Shown: piece after piece, positions 27,338-39,162 of the stretch
Layout of the letters: every line of letters begins with the position of its first letter
Numbering within the stretch: position 1 is the first letter of the stretch
DNA from: Gavia stellata
Lineage: Eukaryota; Chordata; Aves; Gaviiformes; Gaviidae
Length of the DNA stretch: 64,000 nucleotides
Assembly: GCF_030936135.1 (NCBI RefSeq)
Contig: NC_082619.1
Location: 4,343,208-4,407,207 of the forward strand
Direction of reading: 5' to 3'
The notes under the pieces: generated by a model
Told to the model about the DNA's origin: nothing
Seen by the model: only the letters and a program-made list of their open reading frames with translations
The model's database searches: none
Program-made: the position numbers and the translations under genes

Positions 27338-27583
27338 CTAGAGGCGGTGGGGGCCGGCGCAGAGGTCCCCCTCCTCCAGGATGTCCACCTCGTCCTCGGG
27401 GTCCTGGAGCAGGAAGGGGCCGGGGGGGCCCTTGCGGGGCTCGGCGGCGGCCGCCTCGGGCAGCTCGGGCTCGGGGGAGCTCTGCTCGCGGCTCTCCTCG
27501 CCGCCCGGCTGCTTGGGGTCGTCCTGGGTTTTCCGCAGCTGCTTTTTGTGCTTCATCCGCCGGTTCTGGAACCAGGTCTTCAC
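27338..27583 (-). CDS. BSX: BSX coding exon 3 (recognition helix and acidic tail)
   Basis: Acceptor cccccAG, then [18 protein letters not shown], a Glu/Pro-rich stretch and [10 protein letters not shown]. It ends at TAG, 27340-27338. Confidence 0.96.
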   Translation of the reverse strand: MKTWFQNRRMKHKKQLRKTQDDPKQPGGEESREQSSPEPELPEAAAAEPRKGPPGPFLLQDPEDEVDILEEGDLCAGPHRL

Positions 27584-29214
27584 CTGGGGGAGAGCGGGAG
27601 GAGGGAGGAGGAAGCAGCAAGAAACGAAAATTAAGCAAGAAGCGCGAAGCGACGGCGGGGATGCTGCACGGGCTGAGGGGTGGGGACGGGCGCCGGGCCC
27701 CTTCCCGGCGGGGGGCCGCCGGTCCCCGCCGCCCCGCTACCTGGGTCTCGGAGAGGCTGAGGGCCGTGGCCAGCTCCACCCGCTCGGGCGTGGAGAGGTA
27801 GCGCTGGATCTCAAACCTCTTCTCCAGGCCGGAGAGCTGCGAGTCGGAGAAAACGGTGCGGGCTTTGCGGCGGCGGCAGTGCTTCCCGGGCAGCTCGGCG
27901 TGAGCGTGGTGCTGGAAGAGGGCTGGCACCGGCACTCCTGGGGGGACACACGGCGGAGACCCGGGCTGCGGGGCGGGCCGGGAGCGGGGGGCCGCGCCCG
28001 CCCGGGGGGTTCGGCCCCTGCGGCGCCCGGGTGGGCTGCAGGGCTCGGGGGTGGGCTCTCCCCCCGCCTCTCCGCTCTTATCGTTACTTTTCTGGTTTAT
28101 TTCGTTTTGAGGGCCTTTTATTGCTTTGGTTTCGGGGGTCTGGTTGCTCTGAAAACACGCGGCTTTGCAAAGCGCTTCGCCCCCGCTGAAGCCGCCCCAG
28201 CGAGGCCGAGGCAGCCCGGGCAGCGCCCGCAGCCTTCCCCCCGCCCGGCGAGGGAATCACAACGAAAGGGACGGGGAGAAGCCAGGGGAGCCCTGGAAAG
28301 GGCCGGCCGGGAGCAGAGCCGTCCTCCACGGCCGCCCCGCTGCACAACCTGGGCCGCCCGGCGAGAAACTTGGGAGGAGGGTCTGCTCCCAGAGCAAGGA
28401 ACGGCCCCGGGGAAGGGCTGAGCGCGGAGCCCGGCCGGGCGGGGGGAGCCGGCACAGCCCCGGCCGTGCTGCTGGAGGGGGGAGAGCGAAGCCCGGACGC
28501 CGCCTGGAGGGACAACGCAAAGAAAAAGAGTTGTTGTCGGCCCAAAAATAAAAAAAAAAAATTAAAGAATAAAAATCAAAGGCAACGAGAGGGAAACCCT
28601 CACCACCTCGGGCAATCGAGCGAATGACAAGCTGCAGCGCGGTGCGCTCCGTACCCCGAAAACGAAGCCGGCGCCGCCCGGGGCTCCCCGGGGCGGGGTG
28701 GGGCAGGCGGGGCTGCCCCGCGGCGAGGGGCGCTCCGGGGGCGGCGGGCGGCCCCTGCCCGGGGGGCCGCAGCCCCGACCTCGGCGGAGGATGCCGAAAG
28801 GTGCCCCGCCGGCCCCGAGGGGCTTCTCTGCCGCTGCTGGAGCGTGGCCCGTGCGGCGCTGCGGACCCTTGTGTCCCCCCCCAAGTCCCCACCTCGACGC
28901 CTCCCGGCCACAAACCCCGCGGGTTCCTCCTGCGAGGGGCTGCGCTTACCCGAGGTGGTGAGAAAGTAGGGGTGGTGGTGGTGCTCCGGCTTGTGCAGGG
29001 CAGGGTGCGGGTGAGGCGCCAGGAGGGTCGGGGTTGGCATCAGGGGGTACCCATAGTCCAAGAGGGGGACGCGGGAGGCCAGGGAGCCGGGGAAGTGCTC
29101 GGGGGGCACCTCCCGCAGGGGCTTGGGCTTGTGCAGCAGAATATCCTCGATGAAGAAGGAGGTGGGCCGGGGCGCGGGGACGGGGTGCACGGGCGAGGTG
29201 AAGTTGAGGTTCAT
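27338..29214 (-). CDS. BSX: BSX, brain-specific homeobox transcription factor, complete, three exons
   Basis: The CDS is the minus-strand join of 29214-28950, 27937-27741 and 27583-27338. It encodes 235 residues, against about 233 in human. All introns are GT-AG and phases agree (a Gly codon is split at the first junction; the second is phase 0). The ATG at 29214-29212 opens [11 protein letters not shown], matching the family N-terminus. [16 protein letters not shown] at about residues 20-35 is the conserved N-terminal motif. A His-rich stretch precedes the first junction. The homeodomain spans about residues 110-170 and includes the recognition helix [15 protein letters not shown] (W158, N161). 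The acidic tail contains EDEVDI. From family knowledge it is a nuclear DNA-binding activator needed in hypothalamic NPY/AgRP neurons and in the pineal. Its isolated position next to a gene-poor region with many homeodomain-site blocks fits tightly controlled expression. Confidence 0.97.
27741..27937 (-). CDS. BSX: BSX coding exon 2 (first part of homeodomain)
   Basis: The acceptor is tgtgtcccccCAG, and two bases complete the Gly codon. It encodes [20 protein letters not shown] and on to LSETQ of the homeodomain. The donor CAG|GTAGCG is in phase 0. Confidence 0.96.
28950..29214 (-). CDS. BSX: BSX coding exon 1
   Basis: Starts at ATG 29214-29212 and ends TTS plus the first base of a Gly codon. 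The donor is G|GTAAGC on the minus strand. It carries the conserved [12 protein letters not shown] motif. Confidence 0.96.
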
Positions 29215-29959
29215 TTCGGTTGTCCCCCGCCTCGGGCAGCGCGGAAGGGAGCGAGCCGGGCTGAGCGCTGGCTGCCGGAGGAGAGCGGGCGGCCGGCTGC
29301 GCCTCCCGGGGCCGGAGAGAATAAATAAAAATAACGAAAAAAATAAATATGTATCAATTTTTCAAAAAATCCGGGCCAAAAATAAATAATAATAAATAAT
29401 AAAAAAAAAATCCCCCAGCCAGAAATAAACCGAAAGAGCCGGGGGATGCGAGGCGGGTGGGTTTGGGCTGCGCGGGGAGATGCGCGCCTTTGAGGCGCGG
29501 TGGGAAGGGGGCTCTCGGGCGAGCCAATAGCGATCGGGCGGGCGGGGGGACGGGCCCGCCGGGCCACCCAAACCACCGCCGCGGCGCGGAGGGGGCGCGG
29601 AGGGGGCGCGGAGCCGCTCCGGAGCCGCGCAGCCTCCCCCGCGCAGCGCGGGCGCCCTCAGCCCCGGTGCGAGCGGTGGGATTGGGGCATTTTCCCAAAC
29701 CTGAGTGGTTTCTCCTTTTTTTTTTTTTTTAAAAAGGGAAAAAACTGGGGGAAAAAAATTAGTGGCGCTTTCCCGACCTGTCCCACGCTCGGCTCCTAAC
29801 TTGTCCCCCCGCAAGCAGCTTGTTCTTTCCGCTCGGGCTATCACCCCGTTGGGGTTTTGTTCCCAGCCGTTCCCGGCTCAGTGTTGTGCTAACACTTCTT
29901 TTTTTTTTTTTTTTCTTGGTCTTTCCTCTGTTTGTCTTTTTTTTTTTCCTCCCCCCTAA
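29215..29959 (-). promoter_or_regulatory. BSX: BSX promoter region
   Basis: GC-rich sequence upstream of the BSX ATG, with a plus-strand CCAAT at about 29524 and a tandem GGAGGGGGCGC repeat near 29587-29611. An AT-rich TAAATAA-type stretch (about 29318-29412) lies 100-200 bp upstream of the ATG and may include the core promoter or 5' UTR. No transcription start can be fixed from sequence. Confidence 0.5.
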
Positions 29960-30420
29960 TCTGTAACATTCATTTCCCCGGAGTCAATTTGGTAAAATGA
30001 GGGTGATACACCACATCATAGCCGAGATAATTTCGGTTCGCATCTCAGAAAATTGCTCTAATTATTGATGTTAAACTCAGGGAAATTAAAAGAAGGCACT
30101 TCTCCTTCATCTCCTGATTTTAAGCTCTAATTTGTTGAAATCGAGTTGTCATCACAATTCCAATCACTACCGTTAATAGTAAAAGTGTTCTAATAGAGCC
30201 AGAATTCGCGCAACCCATGCTATTAGATAATTAAGAAAGATGTTAGAAAGGCAAGTGCTAATCCTTGGGCACACGGACAGCATTTCCATCTGATCCAGCA
30301 GGTAGAACAAATTAATTACCAGAATCAATTAGTCCGAAAAGTACAGTTCTCCGCGTAAGCCATGTCTTCCATATGGATGAGCTGGTAAATGGTAAATAGA
30401 TGAGGAAAAACCTTTAAAAG
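29960..30420. promoter_or_regulatory. Candidate conserved element just upstream of BSX
   Basis: An abrupt change from CpG island to AT-rich, low-repeat sequence. TAATTA lies at 30059-30064, 30228-30233 and 30313-30318, and CAATTA at 30326-30331. The texture resembles a proximal developmental enhancer about 0.8 kb upstream of the BSX ATG. Conservation is inferred, not measured. Confidence 0.4.
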
Positions 30421-33400
30421 AATAGAAATGGCAATCGTCGGGGTTTAATGAATGCGGAACTCGGAGCGGCCGCGTTCTCCAGCCGTGCCGGCCGGCCGCC
30501 GCCGCGCACGGTCACGCGTGGCCGAGGGCACGGGCCGAGACCTCTCCCCACGGCGGGCGGGGCAGCGGATGGCGCGGGGTGTTCAGAACAACGACTCCTA
30601 ACGCTTTTCAACCCCAGGTGTGGCCCCTCCATCCCCTCCACCGGCCCAAACCCCCGGGGTGGGGGGGACACGGGACCAGAGAGCTCCCCCGTCCCACCGG
30701 GAAAACCCAGGGGAGCGTTTTCCTCTCCCTACACCGGAGAAACTCCCTCTTTTTCTCCCGGAAAAAAAAGAAAGAAAGAAAGAAATTGATTCAAGAAAGC
30801 TGTTGCGGCGTCCCCTCCCGAAACGCCCGTTTCGCCACCAGCCCCGGATTTTGGCCGGGGGGGTTAAAAATACAGCAGGCTGGCAACTTTCTCCGAGGGG
30901 CAAATGAGTAAGAGAATGGATTAACGGTGATGAAACGGGTCTAACACCCGGCTTGTTAACGGAGGGAGCGCAGCCAGCGGCGTGTAAGCCGCTTGACTGG
31001 CCATTTCATCAGCTGAGATTGCTTCTCCGGGAGGGCTGGGGCTTTGCTCATCACCCGGGTGTATATATACATACATTTGAGGCAGCTCTGAAAGATTAAA
31101 GACCTGTTACTTCAGCCAGATTGGGTCACAGCTTTAGGACTCAGGCAAGAGCTCGCCTGCCTGCCAGCCACATCGAGAGGGGCTGCTTGTCACAGTCCCG
31201 CTTTATTTAGGGTACAGCTGGGGAGGGGGGAATGGGGCTGCTGTCTCCGTGTCACCTTCCAGCAACGGCAGCAAAACCCGGCCCCAAACCGGGCAGTGGC
31301 ACTTCAGGCTCCGCAGCCTCTCCCTGGTGCTAATTCAGGGGCAAGAAGCAGAGGTGATAACGCCCGTCTGTGGAGAAGTCCCCTGAAAGGCAGGTAACCC
31401 CCAGGAAGGGGGGACCTCTGTGCTGCAGTCCTCACACCCAGGGATTTTTTAAATTTAACATTTCATGGCTTTTCGTGACAGGAAGGCAGTGCCAGCTGTC
31501 GGCAGGGTAACCTCTTTGCCCCACAAGCCTCTTACCTATTTTTCCCCTTTTGGCCCTCCTCTGCAGGTCCCCACGGTGATGGGGACCCAGCAGTACAGAT
31601 CTCATCCCGGGACCCCCAAACACTCCCAGCCCCGACTGCACCCCCAGCCCTCCCTGAGGAGCAGCCCCCGGATCACAGATTAGCCCTTTTTTCTGGCTGG
31701 CCAGACGTACGTGCACAAGCAGATATTGTTACTTATTTTTGCATACGCACACAATTCTACTTGCTGCCAAATTCACGGGTGAGTCGGATCTCCAAAGAGA
31801 CCCTCTGTGGCCTCCTCTCAACAGAGCAGGGTCCCCTGTTGAGGTGGTCCCACAGCTTTTCCCCAGATTTGGCAGAACCTGCCCCAAACCTGGGGAGAAG
31901 CTGAGGTCTCGCTGGGCTGAGTGACACATCTAGGAGAGAAAATGAGAGCGACTGGGGTCAGTGCAAGGTAGGGAGAAGCAGCAGGTTTGGCTGTTCTACT
32001 CACTGTGTGTTTCCCTTCCCATGGGGGGACCAGAATGCCCCTCAACGCTGCGCTCTTGCATCCTCCCCTGAACACCTTACAGGACTGCCTGACATCTCAG
32101 CCTGCAACCCCAGACGATTCAGTCCTCCTCCAGAGGCACGCATCTGTGAACCCAGGTAGCCACACCACTGTGGAGTTGGTTTGTTGTTTCTTCAATAAAA
32201 TAAAATAAAATTAAATTATTTCTACAGGCTCAAAGAGCTTTATAAACTTTGCTGGTAGCGATGCACGCATATCCCCCCCATATATGTATACACACACACC
32301 CCCTTTCATGATCTAATAACATACATAATACACATGTGCTTTGCTTACATAAACACCAGTTGTCATTACTTGCAGACTTAAGATCATTTGAAGGTACTAT
32401 GGGGAAATTTTGCCCAAGGAAAAGAGAAATTTATTTGACTTAAAACATAAAGGGTCATTTAAAAGGTCAGTGCAGCTACATTGATGTTACTAGCTTTATT
32501 TCCGTGTGTTGCATTAGGGATAAATTTGGTGCAGTTTAAAAATACATGCACTTACCTCCCCGTGGCTCTTGAAGAGGTAAGGTAGCTTGGGAGCCCAGCC
32601 TTTTCATGCCTTTCAAGACAAATCCACTCAAAAAGGAAGGGTTAAATTAAAAACAGACAGCCTTGATATGATCAAAATGGGAGCCTGGCTGCAGGAAAGA
32701 GGTCTGAAGAGCTCAGTTTGAGTAGCCACACATGTAATGTAGAGAGAGGTCTTTTGAACACAAGCATGGCTTAATGGAGAATGTTCCATGCGTGATGCTT
32801 CAGGCAAAACCGCTCCTCACCCCGAAGGAGCGGGGTGCCTCTGCCCGGAGGCTCGCTGGGTGCTGCTGGCGAGAGGCTAAAACATTTCTATGCTTCACTG
32901 CAGCTGCTTTCCCCATCCACATCCCGTCTGCCTTTGCCTATCTCTACCCTGTCTCCGCAGGTCTCCAAGACCTGTCTCACCTGGCACCCAACCCTGCCTC
33001 CTACCACCCGGCAGACTCGCCGTGGAAAATCGTGGCTCCCAGGAGCGGTGACACTGTGCGGGTGGGGAGAGATTTTATAAATTCAGCTTAACTGACATGA
33101 CATAAAGGCAGCGATGGGAAGTCCCTTCAGTGCTAAGTTGGGTCTGCGCTGAGCTAGGTCTGCACTAGAAGCTTTTACTGGCATATCAGTGTTGCCACAG
33201 ATAATATTTTAATGTTGGCCACACTCTAGTATGCCTTGACACCAGCTCAAGTTCGAGGAGAGCTCGGTGGAACGGCTTTGAGGTCCAGTGCTGCCTAAAA
33301 CAACAGGACCCAGCAGGTTGTCTCAGGACGGATAGCGCGAGCGACAGGGCTGAGAGAGGGTGGGAGGGGAAGGAAAGAGTCAGAGACGAGTTTACCTCCT

Positions 33401-34193
33401 TACTGAGGTTGGTGGCAGCACCAGGAGAAGATCCAGCCGGGCCTTCCAAGGCTTGTAACTGCCACCCCTTGGCTTTTGCCGCCTCGAGAATACGGCGTCC
33501 TGCAGCCCATGGGCTGGCACTCTCCTTCATCTGTAGCTGAGAGGAAGAGAAGACAACAGAATGAGAAATAAAGAAGTAATCAGCCTGTTAATTTTACTCC
33601 AAGACAATAAACACTCAGGTTAAAAGCTGGGTCGGTTTTATTCTAACAGAATCACTGACTTTACCCACAAACATCACAGTAATTTCAGGGCTACAATTCT
33701 CGGTAAAAAGCACTGGGGGGGGTGGAAGTGTTGCTGATGTGAGGGGACCACATTAAGAAGTGATTGAGACAGGAAGGTGCTTCTGAGGCTTGTATCACTA
33801 CCAGTAACTACAAGAATTTTGGGGATAAAAAGAGATATGGCATCAATGACAGGCAAAATAAAATTTAAAGAGTAAAAGCTTAGACTGTAGCTTCCTTACA
33901 CGGCTCCCAAGCCCAGCTATCTATGCCTGGGCTCAGGGGTTCCATTCCTAAATCCAGAATTTTACCCCTGTACTGAAAATTTGCCTCATTAGCTGGTAAT
34001 CCTGAGCATTTTCTGAAGGCAAGGTACTTAGAAAAAGAGAATGAAAGTATTAACAACGACAGATTTGGTCTAAACGCTTCGCCTAAAATAGTGACTCCTA
34101 TTAACTAAGACCTAGGATCTTTTTAATTATCTAATATTGTATTCAACTTCAGCAGGGTTATCTGTACTGTTCCAAAACACAGCAAGATTACGG

Positions 34194-34221
34194 CTTCTTT
34201 CTTTCTTTCTTTCTTTCTTTT
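34194..34221. repeat. (CTTT)n microsatellite
   Basis: About six to seven uninterrupted CTTT units ending in a short T run. Confidence 0.9.
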
Positions 34222-37200
34222 TGGAACGAGTCAGAAATTGGAAGGGAGGCTTAGAAGTTTCCCTGGGACCTGCCTTCAATTAGTCTTCTCTTAATTCGGT
34301 TACATATCAATTCCTCCTCATCGTGTGACCAACCCGTGGGCATTGCTTACTCCCTTGAGGCGAAGGTGATTATTTCACCCAAGACCATCTGTACTTTGGG
34401 ATCTTGGCTAATCCTTTGCTCTCAAAAAATCCATTCTTGCTGCTGTAGTCACTCCTCTGCTGTCGCCTTTAGCACATTAATGCTTATTCGTTTTCTTTCC
34501 TTCCAGCTGTGTAACAATCATCTGCACAACTCAACATTTTGATTCACTTTTTTGTGCTAATGACGCAGAACCTCCCTTGTTTCCCTAATTTCATGACGTA
34601 TGAACCTTGTACGTCCTTGCTTTTAACCTTCGGGGCAGGATAATCCTCCTTTTCCCTTTCTTATCCATTCAACCTTTATTTCACTCCCATTGTTTTTCTA
34701 CTGTTCTTGGTGGTTTTCCTCTGATTATTTGCCATACTCTTTCTGTAGCTCCAGGTTCCTCATGAAAACCTCGTATGCCTTTTCTGCTTAGAGGAATGCT
34801 TTGAATATATAAACCCCGAGTCTGATCTCAGGCTGGCGTAAGTCAGGAGTAACTTATGTAAAAACCAATGGAGCATATAAATCTAAATGACACAAATACT
34901 TTGATTCTTTTCAATTCCGCTCTTTACTTTCCAACTTTGAAGTGTCTCATTTTGAAGCCTTAAAAATAAAAAGCACACAAATGATGCACTGCGAGGTCAG
35001 AGGAAGCTACCTCCTGAATCCCACGAGCCAGTTTCACCCAGTAACTCCCGTATCAAACTCAGAAAAAACATCCAACCTAGGTAGCCTGTGGAATAAGAAT
35101 ACCAGTTTTCTAACTCTTTATGTTTGATACATCACAACGTATACACGGGAAATCCCTGTGTATAAATAGGGTGAGTGATTAGCTCTCTCTTATCTCTAGA
35201 TCTCCAGCAAGCATCTCCATTCTTCTGTATTTATATTTTGACTAGCTCCACTGAAAATCTGTGATTATTTACAAACTCTACACTCAGCTTTTGTAAACAC
35301 GATTCAGCCTTCAGTTAAAAGGTCAATCTCTACTAGAGAGTAGATTTTATAAATCACTTAGGACAAGCCTCAACACACTGGCTTAGTTTTTCCTCCTAGT
35401 TTAAATACACAAATTGTTATGCCATCTTACGCTGAGATACGAGATGTCCACAAATGTCGCGTCTTACGTACATCTCTCACACTGCGTGTGTCACGTGCAC
35501 AGCGACGGTCCCAAACTGATGCTGTCTCAGCCGATTGTTTTGTTAAAAGAAAAGGAATCATTCTTTATTGAAAGATAATTAAACCTTTTTCTTTCATGTT
35601 TGCTCCAAACAGACTGCAAAACTAGTTGGACCTAGTTTACAAAAAAGATAACCTTTTTGATGATCAAAGGAAGAGATTGGTTCCATTACTTGCATTAGTC
35701 AGAGTTGTCTGTGCTGTGGCCTTCAGAATAAAGGGAGAAATGTACTTTAGAAAGATCTGAGTAACACACTTTACTCAAAACATTTTTGTATTATATTGCT
35801 TCTTGACTGTTTCAGCTTGCTCTGTATCTGTGCACTTTATTTTAAGCACTCCAGAAGTGGATGACAGGTCTGGGGGAAAAAAAGATAGAATCTAGTCAGC
35901 ATCTCGCAAATGCATCTTCAAATAATGCTTTAAAACTGGAAATTACAGCTTGAAATGGTATTTTGTACGTTTCCAAGGACGAGGTATTCAAATGGCGATA
36001 TGATGTAATATAATATTGTCTAGTGTTAAAAACACTTTCTCGCATTTCTCAATATTATTTTTAAATGGAAATATTAAAATGCTCTAGGTCATCTGAAACA
36101 AGTAATGATGCAGGCGGATGCCTCATAGTAAATTAGTAAGATAATGTTTGCATGATTTTGCCATGCTTCAAAAAATAAACTCAATTTATTTAGTTCTGCA
36201 ATATTAGATTCAGTCCAGCTATTCTTCACTCTTTCTGATATTTTACTTTAATATGATTTCCTGCTAAAAAAAACGAAGCTTGTACATCCCTCTCTAACTC
36301 TCCTCTTTCCCCTTAACCACGGTAAGGTTGTAATGGAGCAGCCAATTTCAGTCAAATTAGTCGGACAATTAGCAGTCTCAAACATACACTTCCCCAAAAT
36401 GTTCCCTAAGTAAGAGGCTGAACAGAAGGCAGTAGCTTCATTATCGCAGTCTGAGCCTGATCGGCGAGGCTGGAGGAACCACGCAGGCTCTCGGTCCCTG
36501 ACCCCTCGCTCCCCCAAAACCCGACTGCCTCTTTTGGGTCTGGTGTAGCAAAAGCAAATGCACAAAAACGAGATACTACGGGGATTATAACCGTTTCAGC
36601 AACAGGTGAGAGAAATCCAACTGACTTAAAAGCTGACCATAGTTTCTAATGTTGCAAAAAATAAGCAATCCCCTCCCCGCCATTCCCCGCTGCCGAAACG
36701 CGGGCACCTAGCACAGCTAACAGGATCCCTCTTCAGCTCCTGGAGAACGGGCGGCTCCTCTGGGGGATAGGGGCTGTATGGCCAGGGCCTCTCCAGGCAA
36801 TAGGACGGCGCTATAGGATCAGCTTTAATTATTCATTAAAGTCTATAGGTGTTTCTAGGGGGAATGGTAACTTTCCGACAAATGTAACTGGACTACAGGA
36901 TCAGTTTTGCGTCTTGGATGCGTGCTGAAGAATTCTGTATAGGGGCTAAACACATTCTGGATAACAAAAAGACTTACGTGTTACAAGTTTTTCAAGTCTT
37001 CCCCAATTTGAAGAAAAATCATCACATACAGAGTCTGGCATTTTTTTTTAGAACAGAAGCGTCATGGAAAAATGCGCAGACTTAGAAACACGCTATGATT
37101 TCTTACTTGCGGGACACACGAATTTGATATTCTTTTTTGTCTTGATTTAGCTTCCACCCAGCTAGTATTTTTAATAATGAGTTATGGGGTTTCCGATTTC

Positions 37201-37979
37201 ATAAATATGTTATCTTCTCTTCGAAGCTAATGTTAGAAGCGATCAATGCAACGCAATCACCAGGTTCACCAACGCAAAGCAAGTGTTTGTTCCCTGCCAA
37301 AATCTGCTTTTGTTTTCTTTTGGCTTCGGGGTGATCAAGAATTGGCATTCAACAGCCTACAGCCGTCTTTGCAAATTAGTTTGCCATTTGTTATTATACA
37401 TGGAAAATTAAACCTAAACGTCCAACAGGTCAAGAGCCATAAGCTTGAACGGAGGAAAACAGCAGCACAATTATGGGAGACAACATATCATACAAAACGT
37501 CCTCAAAGCCAAGGGGGTATTTTAGAATATTATAAGCTTGTGCATCTTTCTAACAGGGTCCCAAATAAGAGACGTGTGTGCACGCTTGTGTGTCTGCTTG
37601 TCTGTGCATTTCTGTCCAACTGAGATCAGTACTTGAGTCTCAAAATAAGTACAAAAAGGAGAATTTTCTGGTTTGTATCCTCTGGCAAATGCAATTTCTC
37701 TCCCAACACGCATTAAATTCATTTAGCCTAGTGCATTTTTAATAGACATTATTCATCTATTACCTTAATGAGCTTGTGGTGAAAGCATATTGCCTCCCAA
37801 TTTTAACAAAAGCAGTCTAATATTGCTGCAGCTTTTTCCCCTTTTGCCTTCTAAGGCAGCAGCACAGAGGGGGGAAGAAAAAAACTATAGAGACAGATAA
37901 GGTTTTTATTCTGTGTCACAACACTACATTAAGAATAAAACCTTCCACTTAAACACTTAAATGAAAACATCGAGAAACT

Positions 37980-38680
37980 AATTTACCATTTGTAACCACA
38001 TGATTTAAGTAGGAGCAGCTTTAATTTTCTTCCCATTTTCCTCATATTCAATGTGAGCCCACATTAGATTTCACTGGCTCAAATCACAACACTTAAAGCC
38101 ACTTTCATTTTCTTTTTGATTAAATAATTGAAATTCCTGTCACTGCCTGCACTTTACTAGCACACAAATTTTATGTGTAAAGATAAATACTCTTTCTTTC
38201 TCCCTTCCCTGGCTGTAGGCTTTTTTTTTTCCCCCCTTTTTTTTTTTTTTTTGGTTTAATCTTAAAAGCAGGCAAGGTTTAGTTTATTGATGGTTCCATA
38301 AAATGGATCACTACTCCATTCACCTATTTCGTGGAATTATACCGCTCCCATTAAGTGATTGTTTGGAGAAATTATGGAAAGCCATCTTCTCTAATTTAGC
38401 TGTCATCGTTGTAAGGTTATTGCTATCCAATCCTAAAAGGACAGGAAGCCTAGTTACTCATGTGCTGTTCTCTCTCCCACACACACATCCATTAATGCCT
38501 GAAGCCTTGATTTTTATTTAAGTATTTGTTTCAATTAGGGTAACAAGTTTTATTAATGCTCCCTAATAAGTTACTCTGACAAAATTCAAGACACTTTCCA
38601 GCGCAGCTCAGTGAATGGCCCAGTCAATATGCAGCATCAATTGGCAGTGCCTGTAATGAGCAGTGGGCTCAAGCGCGACT
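37980..38680. promoter_or_regulatory. Candidate conserved non-coding block in BSX-HSPA8 gap
   Basis: AT-rich non-repetitive sequence with GATTAAATAATTG near 38118, CAATTAG, CAATTGG and several TAAT cores, interrupted by the pyrimidine tract at 38220-38253. It has no coding potential. Called on texture only. Confidence 0.3.
38220..38253. repeat. Poly-pyrimidine tract (T/C/T)
   Basis: A T run, then a short C run, then a longer T run. Low complexity. Confidence 0.85.
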
Positions 38681-39017
38681 TCCAGCTCAAGGGAGAAACA
38701 CCTGCAAGACTCACCCACCTCGGCCGCTTCGAACACGTCTTGCAGAGCTGTAGCAAAGCCCATTTCCATTTCTTTTGCTTTTCACCTTAAGCCCTGGGAG
38801 AGAATTGGCACCCTTGAAAATGCACCTCTAACGCATCCTACCTGCCAGGGAGCAGGCTGAAGGGCCGCTGGCAGCTTGCTGTCTTCGTCCCGCTGGTCTT
38901 GGGCCATGAGGGTGGGCAGTTGTCACGTCCCCAGGGGACAGGGAGGGTGGAGGTGCTCGAGCAAGGCAGTTTCACGAAACCTGGGCTTTGTCGTAATTTC
39001 TGGCTTAGACTTTGGAG

Positions 39018-39162
39018 CAAGTGTGACCCTGCACAAGCTGCTTTGGTCTGGGTCCTCCGAAGGATGGAAGGGTCAAACTCTTAGTAACGGGATTTAGATT
39101 TGCATGCTTTGGTGTTTCTGTGCTTCGGTTCCTTATATAAGAAGCAGGGATCATAGAGCCCT
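39018..39162 (+). repeat. Possible decayed MIR-like SINE
   Basis: TGTGACCCTGCACAAGCTGC (39023 region) resembles the MIR body and CTGTGCTTCGGTTCC (39118) the core, but about 70 bp separates them where MIR has only a few. This implies an insertion or chance. Confidence 0.25.

Larger units (their letters stand above)
26800..29680. promoter_or_regulatory. CpG island covering BSX
   Basis: Very GC-rich and CpG-dense sequence spans the whole BSX gene and its promoter. It produces many long but meaningless open frames on both strands. A short AT-rich block at about 29318-29412 interrupts it. Confidence 0.85.

Noticed and set aside
26431-27801. A 456-codon plus-strand open frame across the BSX region
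   Set aside because: It lies in a very CpG-rich sequence with low stop frequency, runs antisense through BSX exon 3 and into exon 2, is low-complexity (Pro/Gly/Arg/Ala), and matches no family.
27036-27935. A 299-codon minus-strand frame starting in BSX exon 2
   Set aside because: Only its first part (to 27741) is real BSX exon 2; the rest reads through the intron and out of frame across exon 3, where a clean donor and acceptor exist.
28600-29214. A 204-codon minus-strand frame from the BSX ATG
   Set aside because: Real BSX coding stops at the donor at 28950; the remainder is intron read-through.
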